Shown: piece by piece, positions 42,391 through 52,704 of the stretch
How positions within the stretch are numbered: position 1 is the first letter of the stretch
Layout: the number at the start of each line of letters is the position of its first letter
Origin: Pseudomonas pseudonitroreducens
Lineage (GTDB): Bacteria; Pseudomonadota; Gammaproteobacteria; Pseudomonadales; Pseudomonadaceae
Direction: 5' to 3'
Assembly: GCF_021603645.1 (NCBI RefSeq)
Contig: NZ_BQHJ01000004.1
Location: 491,147-555,146 of the forward strand
DNA: 64,000 nt
The notes under the pieces: generated by a model
Told to the model about the DNA's origin: nothing
Seen by the model: the letters and a program-made list of their open reading frames with translations, nothing else
Database searches by the model: none
Program-made: the position numbers and the translations under genes

Positions 42391-44589
42391 ATGGAAATCA
42401 AGGTCAATTTTCTCGACAACCTCCGACTCGAAGCCAAGTTCGACGACTTCACGGTGATTGCCGACCAGCCCATCCGCTACAAGGGCGATGGTTCGGCGCC
42501 CGGTCCGTTCGACTACTTCCTGGCTTCCTCGGCGCTGTGCGCGGCTTACTTCGTCAAGCTCTACTGCCAGACCCGCGACATCCCCACGGACAATATCCGC
42601 CTGTCGCAGAACAACATTGTCGACCCGGAAAACCGCTACAAGCAGATCTTCAAGATCCAGGTGGAGCTGCCGGCGGACATCTCCGAGAAGGACCGCCAGG
42701 GCATCCTGCGCTCCATCGACCGCTGCACGGTGAAGAAGGTGGTGCAGACCGGCCCGGACTTCGTCATCGAGGAAGTGGAAAACCTCGACGCCGACGCCCA
42801 GGCGCTGCTGATGCCGAGCACCGACGCCGGCGCCAGCACCTATATCCAGGGCAAGGATCTGCCGCTGGAGCAGACCATCGCCAACATGTCGGAAATCCTC
42901 GCCGGCCTGGGGATGAAGATCGAGATCGCCTCCTGGCGCAACATCGTGCCCAACGTCTGGTCGCTGCACATCCGCGACGCGCAGTCGCCGATGTGCTTCA
43001 CCAACGGCAAGGGCGCCACCAAGGAAAGCGCGCTGGCTTCCGCGCTGGGCGAGTTCATCGAGCGGCTGAACTGCAACTTCTTCTACAACGACCAGTTCTG
43101 GGGCGAGGAAATCGCCAACGCGCCGTTCGTGCATTACCCCGACGAGCGCTGGTTCAAGCCCGGGCCCAAGGACGCGCTGCCGGAGGAAATCCTCGACGCG
43201 TATTGCCTGGAGGTCTACAACCCGGACGGCGAGCTGCGCGGCTCGCACCTCTACGACACCAACTCGGGCAACACCGAGCGCGGCATCTGCTCGCTGCCGT
43301 TCGTGCGCCAGTCCGACGGCGAGACGGTGTACTTCCCGTCCAACCTGATCGAGAACCTCTACCTCTCCAACGGCATGAGTGCCGGCAACACCCTGGCCGA
43401 AGCGCAGGTGCAGTGCCTGTCGGAAATCTTCGAGCGCGCGGTAAAGCGCGAAATCCTCGAAGGCGAACTGGCGCTGCCGGACGTGCCGCAGGAGGTGCTG
43501 GCCAAGTACCCCGGCATCGTCGCCGGCATCAAGGGCCTGGAGGAACAGGGCTTCCCGGTGCTGGTCAAGGACGCCTCCCTGGGCGGCGAGTTCCCGGTGA
43601 TGTGCGTGACCCTGATGAACCCGCGCACCGGCGGCGTTTTTGCCTCCTTCGGTGCCCACCCCAGCCTGGAAGTGGCGCTGGAGCGCAGCCTCACCGAGCT
43701 GCTCCAGGGCCGCAGCTTCGAGGGCCTCAACGACCTGCCGCGGCCGACCTTCGAAAGCCAGGCAGTGACCGAGCCGAACAACTTCGTCGAGCATTTCATC
43801 GACTCCAGCGGCGTGGTGTCGTGGCGCTTCTTCAGCGCCAAGGCCGATTTCGAGTTCGTCGAGTGGGACTTCTCCGGCCACGGCGACGACTCCAATGTGC
43901 AGGAAGCACAGACCCTCTTCGGCATCCTCGAAGAGCAGGGCAAGGAGGTCTACATGGCCGTGTACGAACACCTGGGCGCCACCGCGTGCCGCATCCTGGT
44001 GCCGGGCTACTCGGAAATCTACCCGGTGGAAGACCTGATCTGGGACAACACCAACAAGGCGCTGGCGTTCCGCGCCGACATCCTCAACCTGCACAGCCTC
44101 AACATCGTGCGTCTCAAGTCGCTGCTCAAGCGCCTGGAAAGCTGCGAGGTGGACGAGTACACCGACATCACCACGCTGATCGGCATCGAGTTCGACGACA
44201 ACACGGTCTGGGGGCAACTCACCATTCTCGAACTCAAGCTGCTGATCAACCTCGCGGTGAAGCGCTTCGAAGTTGCCAAGGAACTGGTGGAAATGTTCCT
44301 CCAGTACAACGACAACACCGTCGAGCGCGGGCTGTTCTACCAGGCGCTCAACGCGGCGCTGGAAGTGCAGCTGGACGAGGAACTGGAGATGGCCGACTTC
44401 GAGGCCAACTTCCGCCGCATGTTCGGCAACGAGCGCATGGACGCGGTGCTCGGCTCGCTGGACGGCAGCGTGCGCTTCCATGGCCTGACGCCGACCAGCA
44501 TGAAGCTGGAAGGCCTGGACAAGCACCTGCGCCTGATCGAGAGCTACAAGAAGCTGCACCAGGCTCGGGCCAGGGCAGTGGCGCGCTGA
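42391..44589 (+). CDS. OsmC-YcaO two-domain fusion protein
   Basis: 732 residues. Residues 1-140 are an OsmC/Ohr-like domain (LEAKFDDFTVIADQPIRYKG, PGPFDYFLASSALCAAYFVK with one Cys, RCTVKKVVQTGPDFV). From about 150 runs a YcaO domain (TPSTDAGASTYIQG, GKGATKESALASALGEFIER, PSNLIENLYLSNGMSAGNTL, LSEIFERAVKREI) and an alpha-helical C-terminal extension. YcaO enzymes use ATP to activate backbone amides; stand-alone YcaO is linked to the methylthiotransferase RimO in E. coli. No precursor peptide or RiPP genes are beside it, so a housekeeping role is more likely. Confidence 0.92.
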   Translation: MEIKVNFLDNLRLEAKFDDFTVIADQPIRYKGDGSAPGPFDYFLASSALCAAYFVKLYCQTRDIPTDNIRLSQNNIVDPENRYKQIFKIQVELPADISEKDRQGILRSIDRCTVKKVVQTGPDFVIEEVENLDADAQALLMPSTDAGASTYIQGKDLPLEQTIANMSEILAGLGMKIEIASWRNIVPNVWSLHIRDAQSPMCFTNGKGATKESALASALGEFIERLNCNFFYNDQFWGEEIANAPFVHYPDERWFKPGPKDALPEEILDAYCLEVYNPDGELRGSHLYDTNSGNTERGICSLPFVRQSDGETVYFPSNLIENLYLSNGMSAGNTLAEAQVQCLSEIFERAVKREILEGELALPDVPQEVLAKYPGIVAGIKGLEEQGFPVLVKDASLGGEFPVMCVTLMNPRTGGVFASFGAHPSLEVALERSLTELLQGRSFEGLNDLPRPTFESQAVTEPNNFVEHFIDSSGVVSWRFFSAKADFEFVEWDFSGHGDDSNVQEAQTLFGILEEQGKEVYMAVYEHLGATACRILVPGYSEIYPVEDLIWDNTNKALAFRADILNLHSLNIVRLKSLLKRLESCEVDEYTDITTLIGIEFDDNTVWGQLTILELKLLINLAVKRFEVAKELVEMFLQYNDNTVERGLFYQALNAALEVQLDEELEMADFEANFRRMFGNERMDAVLGSLDGSVRFHGLTPTSMKLEGLDKHLRLIESYKKLHQARARAVAR

Positions 44590-44753
44590 TCCGGCAGAAC
44601 CTGCCGTGGATGCCGCTCGTTCCAGCGCCCGCTGCCGGGGCATGGTCGAGCGGTGTTCGCAGGATGGCGTGGAGCGTAGCGATACCCATCGATTCCGATG
44701 CACGGACAGCATGGGTATCGCTGCGCTCCACCCATCCTACCGACCGTACGCAG

Positions 44754-44775
44754 AGGCACCTTCGGGTGCCTTTTT
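44754..44775 (+). terminator. intrinsic terminator, first of three copies
   Basis: AGGCACC-TTCG-GGTGCCT followed by TTTT, with a stable UUCG tetraloop, ending the OsmC-YcaO transcript. Identical stems recur at 44959-44976 and 45165-45182. Confidence 0.88.
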
Positions 44776-44958
44776 CATTTCTGGAGCTCCTGATCCGGTA
44801 GAACCTGCCGAGGATGCGGCTCGTTCCGGCTTCCGCTGCCGGGGTATGGTCGAGCGGTGTTCGTAGGATGGCGTGGAGCGTAGCGATACCCATCGATACC
44901 GATGCACGGACAGCATGGGTATCGCTGCGCTCCACCCATCCTACTGACCGTACGCAAG

Positions 44959-44979
44959 AGGCACCTTCGGGTGCCTTTT
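44959..44979 (+). terminator. intrinsic terminator, second copy
   Basis: Same AGGCACC-TTCG-GGTGCCT hairpin and T run, in the second tandem unit. Confidence 0.85.
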
Positions 44980-45164
44980 GCATTTCCGGAGCTCCTGATC
45001 CGGCAGAACCTGCCGTGGATGCCGCTCGATCCGGCGCCCGCTGCCGGGGGGATGGTCGAGCGGTGTTCGTAGGATGGCGTGGAGCGTAGCGATACCCATC
45101 GATACCGATGCACGGACAGCATGGGTATCGCTGCGCTCCACCCATCCTACCGATCGTACGCAAG

Positions 45165-45185
45165 AGGCACCTTCGGGTGCCTTTT
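45165..45185 (+). terminator. intrinsic terminator, third copy
   Basis: Same hairpin and T run in the third tandem unit, about 160 bp before the next gene, which therefore needs its own promoter. Confidence 0.85.
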
Positions 45186-45342
45186 CCATTTCCGGAGCTC
45201 CTGATCCGCCAGACCGGCATGCCGCTCGACCGGTCGTCCGGTGAGTCGCGAAAGTCCGCCTAGACTTGTCGATTCCGTCGTCGCCCAGGCGACCAAGCTG
45301 TATGCCGGTCATGCCGACCGTGCGAGAAATCGGAGATTCAAC

Positions 45343-45843
45343 ATGTCCAGCCTGCAACGCGTGACCCCCTGCCTGTGGTTCGACGGCAAGGCCCAGGAAG
45401 CGGCCGAGTTCTATGTCGCCATCTTCCCCAATTCGCGGATCGTCCAGACCGCCTATTACCCCGAAGCCGAGAAAGACCGCCACGGCGGCGTACCCGGCTC
45501 GGTGCTGACGGTGGAGTTCGTGCTCGATGGCCAGACCTTCATCGCCCTGAACGGCGGGCCGGCGTTCAACTTCACCGAAGCGCTGTCGCTGCAGGTGATG
45601 TGCGACAGCCAGAAGGAAATCGACCACTTCTGGGACAAGCTCGGCGCCGGTGGCCCGGTGGAGGCACAGATCTGCGGCTGGCTGAAGGATCGCTACGGGG
45701 TGTCCTGGCAGATCTGCCCGCGGCACGTCGGCGACATGGTCGCCGACCCGGACAAGGCCAAGGCCAGCCGCACCCTGCAGGCGGTGATGGGCATGAAGAA
45801 ACTGGACATGGCCGCCATCGAGCGCGCCCACGCCGGCAACTGA
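45343..45843 (+). CDS. VOC family protein, PhnB-like
   Basis: 166 residues from the ATG at 45343 (MSSLQRVTPCLWFDGKAQEA). AAEFYVAIFPNSRIV, GSVLTVEFVLDGQTFIALNG and YGVSWQICPRHVGDMV are typical of the PhnB / 3-demethylubiquinone-methyltransferase-like subgroup of the vicinal oxygen chelate superfamily. The actual substrate is unknown. Followed after 17 bases by a second VOC gene. Confidence 0.9.
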   Translation: MSSLQRVTPCLWFDGKAQEAAEFYVAIFPNSRIVQTAYYPEAEKDRHGGVPGSVLTVEFVLDGQTFIALNGGPAFNFTEALSLQVMCDSQKEIDHFWDKLGAGGPVEAQICGWLKDRYGVSWQICPRHVGDMVADPDKAKASRTLQAVMGMKKLDMAAIERAHAGN

Positions 45844-45860
45844 GATCGGGGGAGCGCGGC

Positions 45861-46250
45861 ATGTTCAGCCATATCACCGTTGGCAGCAACGATCTGCCGC
45901 GTGCCATCGAGTTCTACGGCAAGGTGCTCGGTGCGCTGGGGATTGTCCTCAAGGCGCATCGCCATGTGCCGGAGCGGGCAATCTTCGCTCATCCGGACAG
46001 CGACGTGGTGTTCTGCGTCTATCAGCCCATCGACGGCCAGCCGGCCTGCGTCGGCAACGGCAGCCTGGTGGCTTTCGAGGCGCGCACGCGGCACCAGGTC
46101 GACAGCTTCCACGCCCGCGCGGTGCAACTGGGCGGCGTCGATGAAGGGCCTCCGGGCCTGCGCCTGAACTACTCGCCGACCTATTACGGCGCCTATGTGC
46201 GCGACCTGGATGGCAACAAGCTGTGCTGCGTCTGTCATCTGGACGAGTGA
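45861..46250 (+). CDS. VOC family glyoxalase-like protein
   Basis: 129 residues from the ATG at 45861 (MFSHITVGSNDLPRAIEFYG) with GGGGGAG upstream. Paired beta-alpha-beta modules with YVRDLDGNKLCCVCHLDE at the C-terminus. Metal ligands probably His4 and a C-terminal Glu-type residue are not certain. Cotranscribed with the preceding VOC gene. Function unknown. Confidence 0.88.
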   Translation: MFSHITVGSNDLPRAIEFYGKVLGALGIVLKAHRHVPERAIFAHPDSDVVFCVYQPIDGQPACVGNGSLVAFEARTRHQVDSFHARAVQLGGVDEGPPGLRLNYSPTYYGAYVRDLDGNKLCCVCHLDE

Positions 46251-46306
46251 GGCCGGCACGGGGGCGCTAGAATGTGCCTTCGCCTTTCCTCCGACGAGTA
46301 CGCCCG

Positions 46307-46939
46307 ATGACCGCCAGCACTTTTGCACCGCTGCTCTCCGTGGCCCTGCTGTGGGCCGTGGCAGTGGTCACACCCGGGCCGAACTTCTTCACCACCGCGC
46401 GTATCGCCGCCGTGCATTCGCGCCGCCACGGATTCATCGCCGCGCTGGGCGTGGCCAGCGGCACGGTAGTCTGGGGATTGGCCGGCGGGCTGGGGATCAA
46501 GTCGCTGTTCAGTGCCGCGCCGACGCTGTACCTGGGCTTCAAGCTGGCCGGCGGCGCCTACCTGATCTACCTCGGCATCAAGCTGCTCAAGCGCAGGACG
46601 CCGGCCGATGGTGGAGAAAGCCTCGCCGAAATCAGCCGTGAGCGCAGCGCCTTCTCGGCATTCCGCCTCGGCCTGCTGGGCAACCTGACCAATCCCAAGA
46701 CCGCGCTGTTCGTCGCCACCCTGTTCGCCACCGCCATGCCGGCCTCGCCATCTCTGCCACTGCTGGCAATGGCTATCGCGCTGATGGTGACGCTCTCGTT
46801 CAGTTGGTATTGCTGCGTGGTGCTGGTGTTCGCCAGCGAACGCATGGCAGGGGTCTACCGGCGCTTCCGCCGGGCACTGGATCGCTTCGCCGGCTGCTGC
46901 TACCTGCTGTTCGGCGCGCGGATGGTGGCGAGTCACTGA
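46307..46939 (+). CDS. LysE/RhtB family exporter
   Basis: 210 residues with five to six membrane helices. VTPGPNFFTTARIAAVHSRR, LGVASGTVVWGLAGGLGI, KLAGGAYLIYLGIKLLKRR and LGNLTNPKTALFVATLFATA are the family blocks. It exports amino acids or related small compounds across the inner membrane; substrate unknown. Confidence 0.9.
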   Translation: MTASTFAPLLSVALLWAVAVVTPGPNFFTTARIAAVHSRRHGFIAALGVASGTVVWGLAGGLGIKSLFSAAPTLYLGFKLAGGAYLIYLGIKLLKRRTPADGGESLAEISRERSAFSAFRLGLLGNLTNPKTALFVATLFATAMPASPSLPLLAMAIALMVTLSFSWYCCVVLVFASERMAGVYRRFRRALDRFAGCCYLLFGARMVASH

Positions 46940-47086
46940 GCGCGCCCCCGAACAGAAAATTCGAACCCTGCAGCGACGCGCGCCGTCCAATACCCTGAGC
47001 GTCGCAGTCAGCCGGTACGCACCCATTGCCCGACTGCGGCACCGCCAAGCGGCGAGGGTGCGCTCGCCGGACAGGGAGAATCTGCG

Positions 47087-47407
47087 ATGGTCACTCACTA
47101 CAAGGTCAAAGGCCACCTGGCCTGCGGGCACGCGGGCAAGCACCTGGAGTCCACCAGCGAGCTGAACCGGGTGAAATGCCGCAGCTGCCGCAATACCGAG
47201 GTCTACAAGGAGGCTCGGCGTCTGGCCCGCAATGCGGCGCGCCGGGCCCAGCGCAAGGCCCGCGCCGAGGCCGTGCACAACGACTGGCGCAGCTTCTGGG
47301 AGAAACGCCTGGCCGCCATGCCCGGTACCCAGCGCCTGCCGCGCGGGTTCCAGGATCAGGCATTCGTCGGTGCTGCAGCCGGCGCTCCTGCAGCGGCTGC
47401 CGCTTGA
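47087..47407 (+). CDS. small basic protein with putative zinc ribbon
   Basis: 106 residues starting MVTHYKVKGHLACGHAGKHL. CGH...VKCRSCRNTEVY gives a possible Cys/His metal site (residues 13-36), then a very basic helix EARRLARNAARRAQRKARAE and an Ala-rich tail. GGGAGAA upstream. It looks like a nucleic-acid-binding protein found in pseudomonads; no proven function. Confidence 0.75.
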   Translation: MVTHYKVKGHLACGHAGKHLESTSELNRVKCRSCRNTEVYKEARRLARNAARRAQRKARAEAVHNDWRSFWEKRLAAMPGTQRLPRGFQDQAFVGAAAGAPAAAAA

Positions 47408-47551
47408 GCCGGGCCTGAGGGGAGGGTTGGCCGGATGCATGTCCGAGCAATCCGCTCGGGAAAGTCGTGCTAGCATCTGCTCCGGCCCCGAATCCTCCAG
47501 CGGCGCTGGCAACCCGCCAGCGCCGCCATCCCTCACAGAAGGACCCAAGCA

Positions 47552-48052
47552 ATGGCTCAAGTCACCCTCAAGGGCAACCCGGTTTCCGTCGACGGCAAGC
47601 TGCCGCAGAAAGGCGAGCAGGCTCCGGCCCTGTCGCTGGTCGCCGGCAACCTGTCCGACGTCACCCTGGAAACCTACGCTGGCAAGCGCAAGGTGCTGAA
47701 CATCTTCCCCAGCGTCGACACCCCGACCTGCGCCACCTCCGTGCGCAAGTTCAACGCCGAGGCGAGCAAGCTGGCCAACACCGTGGTGCTGTGCATCTCC
47801 GCCGACCTGCCGTTCGCCCAGGCGCGCTTCTGTGGTGCCGAAGGTCTGGAGAACGTGGTGAACCTGTCCACCCTGCGTGGCCGCGAGTTCCTCGCCAACT
47901 ACGGCGTAGCCATCGCTGACGGCCCGCTGGCCGGCCTGGCCGCTCGTGCCGTAGTGGTACTGGACGAGCAGAACAAGGTGCTGCACAGCGAGCTGGTGGG
48001 CGAGATCGCCGACGAGCCGAACTACGCCGCCGCCATCGCCGCCCTGGCCTGA
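47552..48052 (+). CDS. tpx: thiol peroxidase
   Basis: 166 residues, the usual Tpx length. Peroxidatic Cys60 in [13 protein letters not shown] and resolving Cys94 in ARFCGAEG have the exact spacing of atypical 2-Cys peroxiredoxins of the Tpx class. It reduces lipid and other hydroperoxides, recycled by thioredoxin. GAAGGA lies 10 bases before the ATG. Single gene; the next operon starts 234 bp on. Confidence 0.97.
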   Translation: MAQVTLKGNPVSVDGKLPQKGEQAPALSLVAGNLSDVTLETYAGKRKVLNIFPSVDTPTCATSVRKFNAEASKLANTVVLCISADLPFAQARFCGAEGLENVVNLSTLRGREFLANYGVAIADGPLAGLAARAVVVLDEQNKVLHSELVGEIADEPNYAAAIAALA

Positions 48053-48164
48053 TGACGCTGCTGCTTTCCTAAGAAAGCCGGGCCGACCTGTCAGGGTCGG
48101 TCCGTCAGGTCGGGAACCCTTCCGGCCAATCCGGGTCGCAATGCCCCGGACTTTCGTAACTCCC

Positions 48165-48192
48165 GGTAAATCAAAGGTAAATAGCGGGTAAA
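48165..48192 (+). promoter_or_regulatory. three phased GGTAAA repeats, CpxR-like box
   Basis: GGTAAA at 48165, 48176 and 48187, each 11 bp apart, so GTAAA-N6-GTAAA-N6-GTAAA. CpxR response regulators bind GTAAA direct repeats of this spacing. They lie 95-122 bp before muxA, a position suited to activation of the efflux operon. Confidence 0.65.
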
Positions 48193-48286
48193 GAGACTTT
48201 GCCTGCGGCGCGGCTGTGCTTATCGTTCAGCCTCGCTATTCTCACTTCTTTGCACCAAGCCCCTCTTTTCAACAAGACAGAGCCCC

Positions 48287-49585
48287 ATGACTGCAAGCAA
48301 CGGATCGCCTTCCAAACTCCGCAAACTGCGCCCCTGGCTTATCACGGCACTGCTGTTCGCCGCCGTGGTGGGGTTGATCATGTGGCTGCACTCGACGTCT
48401 TCCGGGGCGCCGGCGGCCCAGGGTGGCCGTGGCGGACGACCGGGGCCGGGGCAGATGGCCGCGGGGCAGGGCGGTACCGCGGTGACCGTCAGCGTCGCCC
48501 CGGTGGTCAAGGGCGATCTGCCGGTGCACTACCACGCGCTGGGGACGGTGACCGCCTACAACACTGTCAATGTGCGCGCGCGGGTCAGCGGCCAACTGGT
48601 CAAGGTGCCGTTCCAGGAAGGCCAGGAAGTGAAGGCCGGCGACGTGCTCGCGGTGATCGACCCGCGTCCGTTCCAGGCGGCGCTGGACCAGGCCCAGGGC
48701 ACCCTGCTGCAGAACCAGGCACAACTGAAGAACGCGCAGATCGACCTGGCCCGCTACAAGGGCCTGTACGCCGAGGATTCCATCGCCAAGCAGACCCTGG
48801 ATACCCAGGAAGCCCAGGTGCGCCAGTACGAAGGCACCCTGAAGACCAACCAGGGCCAGGTCGCCGACGCCAAGCTCAACCTCGAATTCACTCAGGTGCG
48901 CGCGCCTATCGCCGGCCGCGTCGGCCTGCGCCAGGTGGACGTGGGCAACCTGGTCACTTCCGGCGACACCACGCCGCTGGTGGTCATCACCCAGGTCAAG
49001 CCGATCTCCGTGGTGTTCAGTCTGCCGCAGCAGCAACTGGGCACCGTCGCCCGCGAACTCTACAGCGGCAAGCCGGTGCCGGTGGAAGCGCTGGACCGCA
49101 ACCAGAACCAGACCCTTGCCACCGGCGTGCTGAAGACCCTGGACAACCAGATCGACACCACCACCGGCACCGTCAAGCTCAAGGCCGGCTTCGAGAACAA
49201 CGACCACAAGCTGTTCCCCAACCAGTTCGTCAATGTGCGCCTGCTCGCCGAAACCCTGCCGAACGTGCTGACCATCCCGGCCAACGCCGTGCAGCGCGGC
49301 AACGACGGCACCTATGTGTACCTGGTTGGCGAGGAGAACAAGGCCAAGCGCCAACTGGTCACCCTGGGCGCCAGCGAGAGCGAGCGCGTGGTGGTCACCG
49401 AAGGCCTGAAGGAGGGCGACCGCGTCGTCGTCGAAGGCACCGACCGCCTGCGCGAAGGAACCCGCATGAACATTGCCGCCTCTGCCGAGAAGGCCCGCGC
49501 CGCTGCGGGAGAGGAGGCCGACAAATCCACTGCCAAGCCCTTCGGCTCGGATGCGCCGGTCCAGGACAGCGGTAAGAGCGAATGA
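48287..49585 (+). CDS. muxA: RND efflux periplasmic adaptor MuxA
   Basis: 432 residues. N-terminal membrane anchor ([20 protein letters not shown]), Gly-rich linker, then the adaptor domains: lipoyl-like [20 protein letters not shown], long alpha hairpin ([20 protein letters not shown]), beta-barrel and membrane-proximal domain. MdtA-type signature [20 protein letters not shown]. It joins the two RND pumps to the outer-membrane channel. First gene of a four-gene operon; the stop overlaps muxB. Confidence 0.95.
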   Translation: MTASNGSPSKLRKLRPWLITALLFAAVVGLIMWLHSTSSGAPAAQGGRGGRPGPGQMAAGQGGTAVTVSVAPVVKGDLPVHYHALGTVTAYNTVNVRARVSGQLVKVPFQEGQEVKAGDVLAVIDPRPFQAALDQAQGTLLQNQAQLKNAQIDLARYKGLYAEDSIAKQTLDTQEAQVRQYEGTLKTNQGQVADAKLNLEFTQVRAPIAGRVGLRQVDVGNLVTSGDTTPLVVITQVKPISVVFSLPQQQLGTVARELYSGKPVPVEALDRNQNQTLATGVLKTLDNQIDTTTGTVKLKAGFENNDHKLFPNQFVNVRLLAETLPNVLTIPANAVQRGNDGTYVYLVGEENKAKRQLVTLGASESERVVVTEGLKEGDRVVVEGTDRLREGTRMNIAASAEKARAAAGEEADKSTAKPFGSDAPVQDSGKSE

Positions 49586-52500
49586 ACCCGTCGCGCCTGT
49601 TCATCCTGCGGCCGGTCGCCACCACGCTCCTGATGGTGGCGATCCTGCTGTCGGGGATCATTGCCTACCGCTTCCTGCCGATCTCGGCGCTGCCGGAAGT
49701 GGATTATCCGACCATCCAGGTGGTGACCCTGTACCCCGGCGCCAGCCCGGACATCATGACCTCCTCGGTGACCGCGCCGCTGGAGAACCAGCTGGGGCAG
49801 ATTCCCGGCCTCAACGAGATGTCCTCCACCAGCTCCGGCGGCGCTTCGGTGATCACCCTGCAGTTCAGTCTGCAGATCAACCTGGATGTGGCCGAGCAGG
49901 AAGTCCAGGCGGCGATCAACACCGCGCAGAGCCTGCTGCCCAAGGATCTGCCGAACCAGCCGGTGTACAGCAAGGTGAACCCGGCGGACGCGCCGATCCT
50001 GACGTTGGCGGTGATGTCCCCGGACATGCCGTTGCCGCAGATCCAGGACCTGGTGGACACGCGCCTCGCGCAAAAAATCTCGCAGATTTCCGGCGTCGGC
50101 CTGGTCAGCATCAGCGGCGGCCAGCGCCCCGCGGTACGCATCCGCGCCAACCCCGGCGCACTGGCGGCTGCCGGGCTGAGCCTGCAGGACCTGCAGACCA
50201 CCGTCACCAACAACAACCTCAACGGCCCCAAGGGCAGCTTCGACGGGCCGACCCGTTCCTCGACCCTGGATGCCAACGACCAGCTCAAGTCCGCCGATGC
50301 CTACCGCGACCTGATCATCGCCTACAAGAACGGCTCGCCCCTGCGCGTGCGCGACGTCGCGAGCGTGGAGGACGACGCCGAGAACGTGCGCCTGGCCGCC
50401 TGGGCCAATACCTCGCCGGCGGTGGTGCTGAACATCCAGCGCCAGCCGGGGGCCAACGTCATCGAGGTGGTCGACAGCATCAAGAAGATGCTCCCGCAAC
50501 TGCAGGCGACCCTGCCGGGCAGCCTCGAAGTAACGGTGCTCACCGACCGCACCACGACTATCCGCGCCTCGGTGGCGGACGTGCAGTTCGAGCTGTTCCT
50601 CGCCGTCTGCCTGGTGGTGATGGTCACCTTCCTGTTCCTGCGCAATATCTCTGCGACGCTGATCCCCAGCTTCGCCGTGCCGCTATCGCTGATCGGCACC
50701 TTCGGCGTGATGTACCTCGCCGGCTTCTCGATCAACAACCTGACGCTGATGGCGCTGACCATCGCCACCGGTTTCGTGGTGGACGACGCCATCGTCATGG
50801 TGGAGAACATCGCCCGTTACCTGGAGAAGGGCGACCCGCCACTGGAAGCCGCGCTCAAGGGCTCCAGGCAGATCGGCTTCACCATCATCTCGCTGACCTT
50901 CTCGCTGATCGCCGTGCTGATCCCGCTGCTGTTCATGGGCGACGTCGCCGGGCGGCTGTTCCGCGAATTCGCCATCACCCTGGCGGTGGCGATCCTGATC
51001 TCCGGCTTCGTCTCGCTGACCCTGACACCGATGCTCAGCGCCAAGCTGCTGCGCCACGTCGAGCCGGAAAAGGAAGGGCGCTTCGCCCGCGCCGCCGGGC
51101 GTTTCATCGACAATCTGATCGAGCGCTACGCCGCGGCCCTGCGCGTGGTGCTGCGGCATCAGCCGCTCACCCTGCTGGTGGCCATCGGCACCGTGGTACT
51201 CACCGTGCTGCTGTACATCTTCATGCCCAAGGGCTTCTTCCCGGTACAGGACACCGGGGTGATCCAGGGCATCGCCGAGGCGCCGCAGTCGATTTCCTTC
51301 CAGGCCATGGCCGGCCGCCAGCAGGACCTGGCGAAGATCGTGCTGCAGGACCCGGCGGTGGAAAGCCTGTCCTCGTTCATCGGTGTCGATGGCACCAACG
51401 CCACCCTCAACACCGGGCGCCTGCTGATCAACCTCAAGCCCCACGCCGAGCGTGACGTGACCGCCAGCGAGGTGATCCAGCGCCTGCAGCCGGAAGTGGA
51501 CCAGATCGCCGGCATCAAGCTGTACATGCAGCCGGTGCAGGACCTGACCATCGAGGACCGCATTGCCCGGACGCAGTACCAGTTCACCCTGCAGGATGCC
51601 GACCCGGAAGTCCTCGCCGACTGGGTGCCGCGTCTGGTGGACCGCCTGCAGCAATTGCCGGAGCTGGCCGATGTGGCCACCGACTGGCAGGACAAGGGCC
51701 TGCAGGCCTACATCAACATCGACCGCGACACCGCCTCGCGCCTGGGCGTGAGCCTGTCGAACATCGACAGCGTGCTGTACAACGCCTTCGGCCAGCGGCT
51801 GATCTCCACCATCTTCACCCAGGCCACGCAGTACCGCGTGGTGCTGGAGGTGGCGCCGGAATTCCAGATCGGCCCGCAGTCGCTGGAGAACCTCTACGTG
51901 CCGTCCAGCGACGGCACCCAGGTGCGCCTGTCGAGCCTGGCCAAGGTGGAGGAGCGCCACACCCTGCTGGCGGTCAACCACATCGCCCAGTTCCCGGCGG
52001 CGACCATCTCCTTCAACCTGGCCAAGGGCGTCGCCCTCGGCGAGGCAGTGCAGGCGATCCGCGACGTCGAGGCGCAGATGGAAATGCCCGTCAGCCTGCA
52101 AGGCAGCTTCCGTGGCGCGGCGCAGGCTTTCGAAGCGTCGCTGTCCAACACCCTGCTGCTGGTGCTGGCATCCATCGTCACCATGTACATCGTGCTGGGC
52201 ATCCTCTACGAGAGCTTCATCCACCCGGTGACCATCCTCTCCACGCTGCCTTCGGCGGGCGTGGGCGCGCTGCTGGCACTAATGCTCTCGGGGCAGGACA
52301 TCGGCATCGTGGCGATCATCGGCATCATCCTGCTGATCGGCATCGTCAAGAAGAACGCGATCATGATGATCGACTTCGCCCTGGACGCCGAACGCAACGA
52401 GGGCAAGCCGCCCCATGAGGCGATCTACCAGGCGTGCCTGCTGCGCTTCCGGCCGATCCTGATGACCACCATGGCCGCACTGCTCGGTGCACTGCCGCTG

Positions 52501-52704
52501 ATGCTCGCCGGCGGCGCCGGCGCCGAGCTGCGCCAGCCGCTGGGCATCACCATGGTCGGCGGCCTGCTGGTCAGCCAGTTGCTGACACTGTTCACCACGC
52601 CGGTGATCTACCTGTACTTCGACCGCCTCGCTGCCCGCTGGGCGGCCTGGCGTGGCCGTCACGGCCTCGACGTGAACAGCATCGACCCGGCGGAGCGCGG
52701 CTGA
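49582..52704 (+). CDS. muxB: RND multidrug efflux pump subunit MuxB
   Basis: 1040 residues, MdtB type, 12 membrane helices and two large periplasmic loops. [20 protein letters not shown] at the start, [20 protein letters not shown] with the two Asp of the proton relay in helix 4, and [17 protein letters not shown] near the end. With MuxC it forms a heteromeric proton-driven pump. In P. aeruginosa MuxABC-OpmB exports novobiocin, aztreonam, macrolides and tetracycline. Overlaps neighbours by 4 and 1 bases. Confidence 0.96.
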   Translation: MNPSRLFILRPVATTLLMVAILLSGIIAYRFLPISALPEVDYPTIQVVTLYPGASPDIMTSSVTAPLENQLGQIPGLNEMSSTSSGGASVITLQFSLQINLDVAEQEVQAAINTAQSLLPKDLPNQPVYSKVNPADAPILTLAVMSPDMPLPQIQDLVDTRLAQKISQISGVGLVSISGGQRPAVRIRANPGALAAAGLSLQDLQTTVTNNNLNGPKGSFDGPTRSSTLDANDQLKSADAYRDLIIAYKNGSPLRVRDVASVEDDAENVRLAAWANTSPAVVLNIQRQPGANVIEVVDSIKKMLPQLQATLPGSLEVTVLTDRTTTIRASVADVQFELFLAVCLVVMVTFLFLRNISATLIPSFAVPLSLIGTFGVMYLAGFSINNLTLMALTIATGFVVDDAIVMVENIARYLEKGDPPLEAALKGSRQIGFTIISLTFSLIAVLIPLLFMGDVAGRLFREFAITLAVAILISGFVSLTLTPMLSAKLLRHVEPEKEGRFARAAGRFIDNLIERYAAALRVVLRHQPLTLLVAIGTVVLTVLLYIFMPKGFFPVQDTGVIQGIAEAPQSISFQAMAGRQQDLAKIVLQDPAVESLSSFIGVDGTNATLNTGRLLINLKPHAERDVTASEVIQRLQPEVDQIAGIKLYMQPVQDLTIEDRIARTQYQFTLQDADPEVLADWVPRLVDRLQQLPELADVATDWQDKGLQAYINIDRDTASRLGVSLSNIDSVLYNAFGQRLISTIFTQATQYRVVLEVAPEFQIGPQSLENLYVPSSDGTQVRLSSLAKVEERHTLLAVNHIAQFPAATISFNLAKGVALGEAVQAIRDVEAQMEMPVSLQGSFRGAAQAFEASLSNTLLLVLASIVTMYIVLGILYESFIHPVTILSTLPSAGVGALLALMLSGQDIGIVAIIGIILLIGIVKKNAIMMIDFALDAERNEGKPPHEAIYQACLLRFRPILMTTMAALLGALPLMLAGGAGAELRQPLGITMVGGLLVSQLLTLFTTPVIYLYFDRLAARWAAWRGRHGLDVNSIDPAERG

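Larger units (their letters stand above)
44588..45240. repeat. about 205-bp unit in three tandem copies plus a partial fourth
   Basis: Units start with GATCCGGCAGAACC at 44588, 44792 and 44997; a broken fourth starts at 45203. Each full unit holds a family D inverted repeat (for example 44659-44740) and an intrinsic terminator. The first unit overlaps the stop of the OsmC-YcaO gene. No gene lies in 44590-45342. Confidence 0.9.

Noticed and set aside
42391-44589. RiPP (thiazole/oxazole or thioamide) biosynthetic cluster around the YcaO domain
   Set aside because: No precursor peptide, dehydrogenase, protease or transporter next to it; flanks are a divergent flavoprotein and a repeat array.
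42367-44712. 781-codon minus-strand open frame opposite the OsmC-YcaO gene
   Set aside because: No domain, biased composition, and the plus strand encodes an intact two-domain protein.
48060-48110. Terminator after tpx (CCGACC / GGTCGG stem)
   Set aside because: A stem is present but there is no T run and pairing alternatives compete; support is too weak to list.
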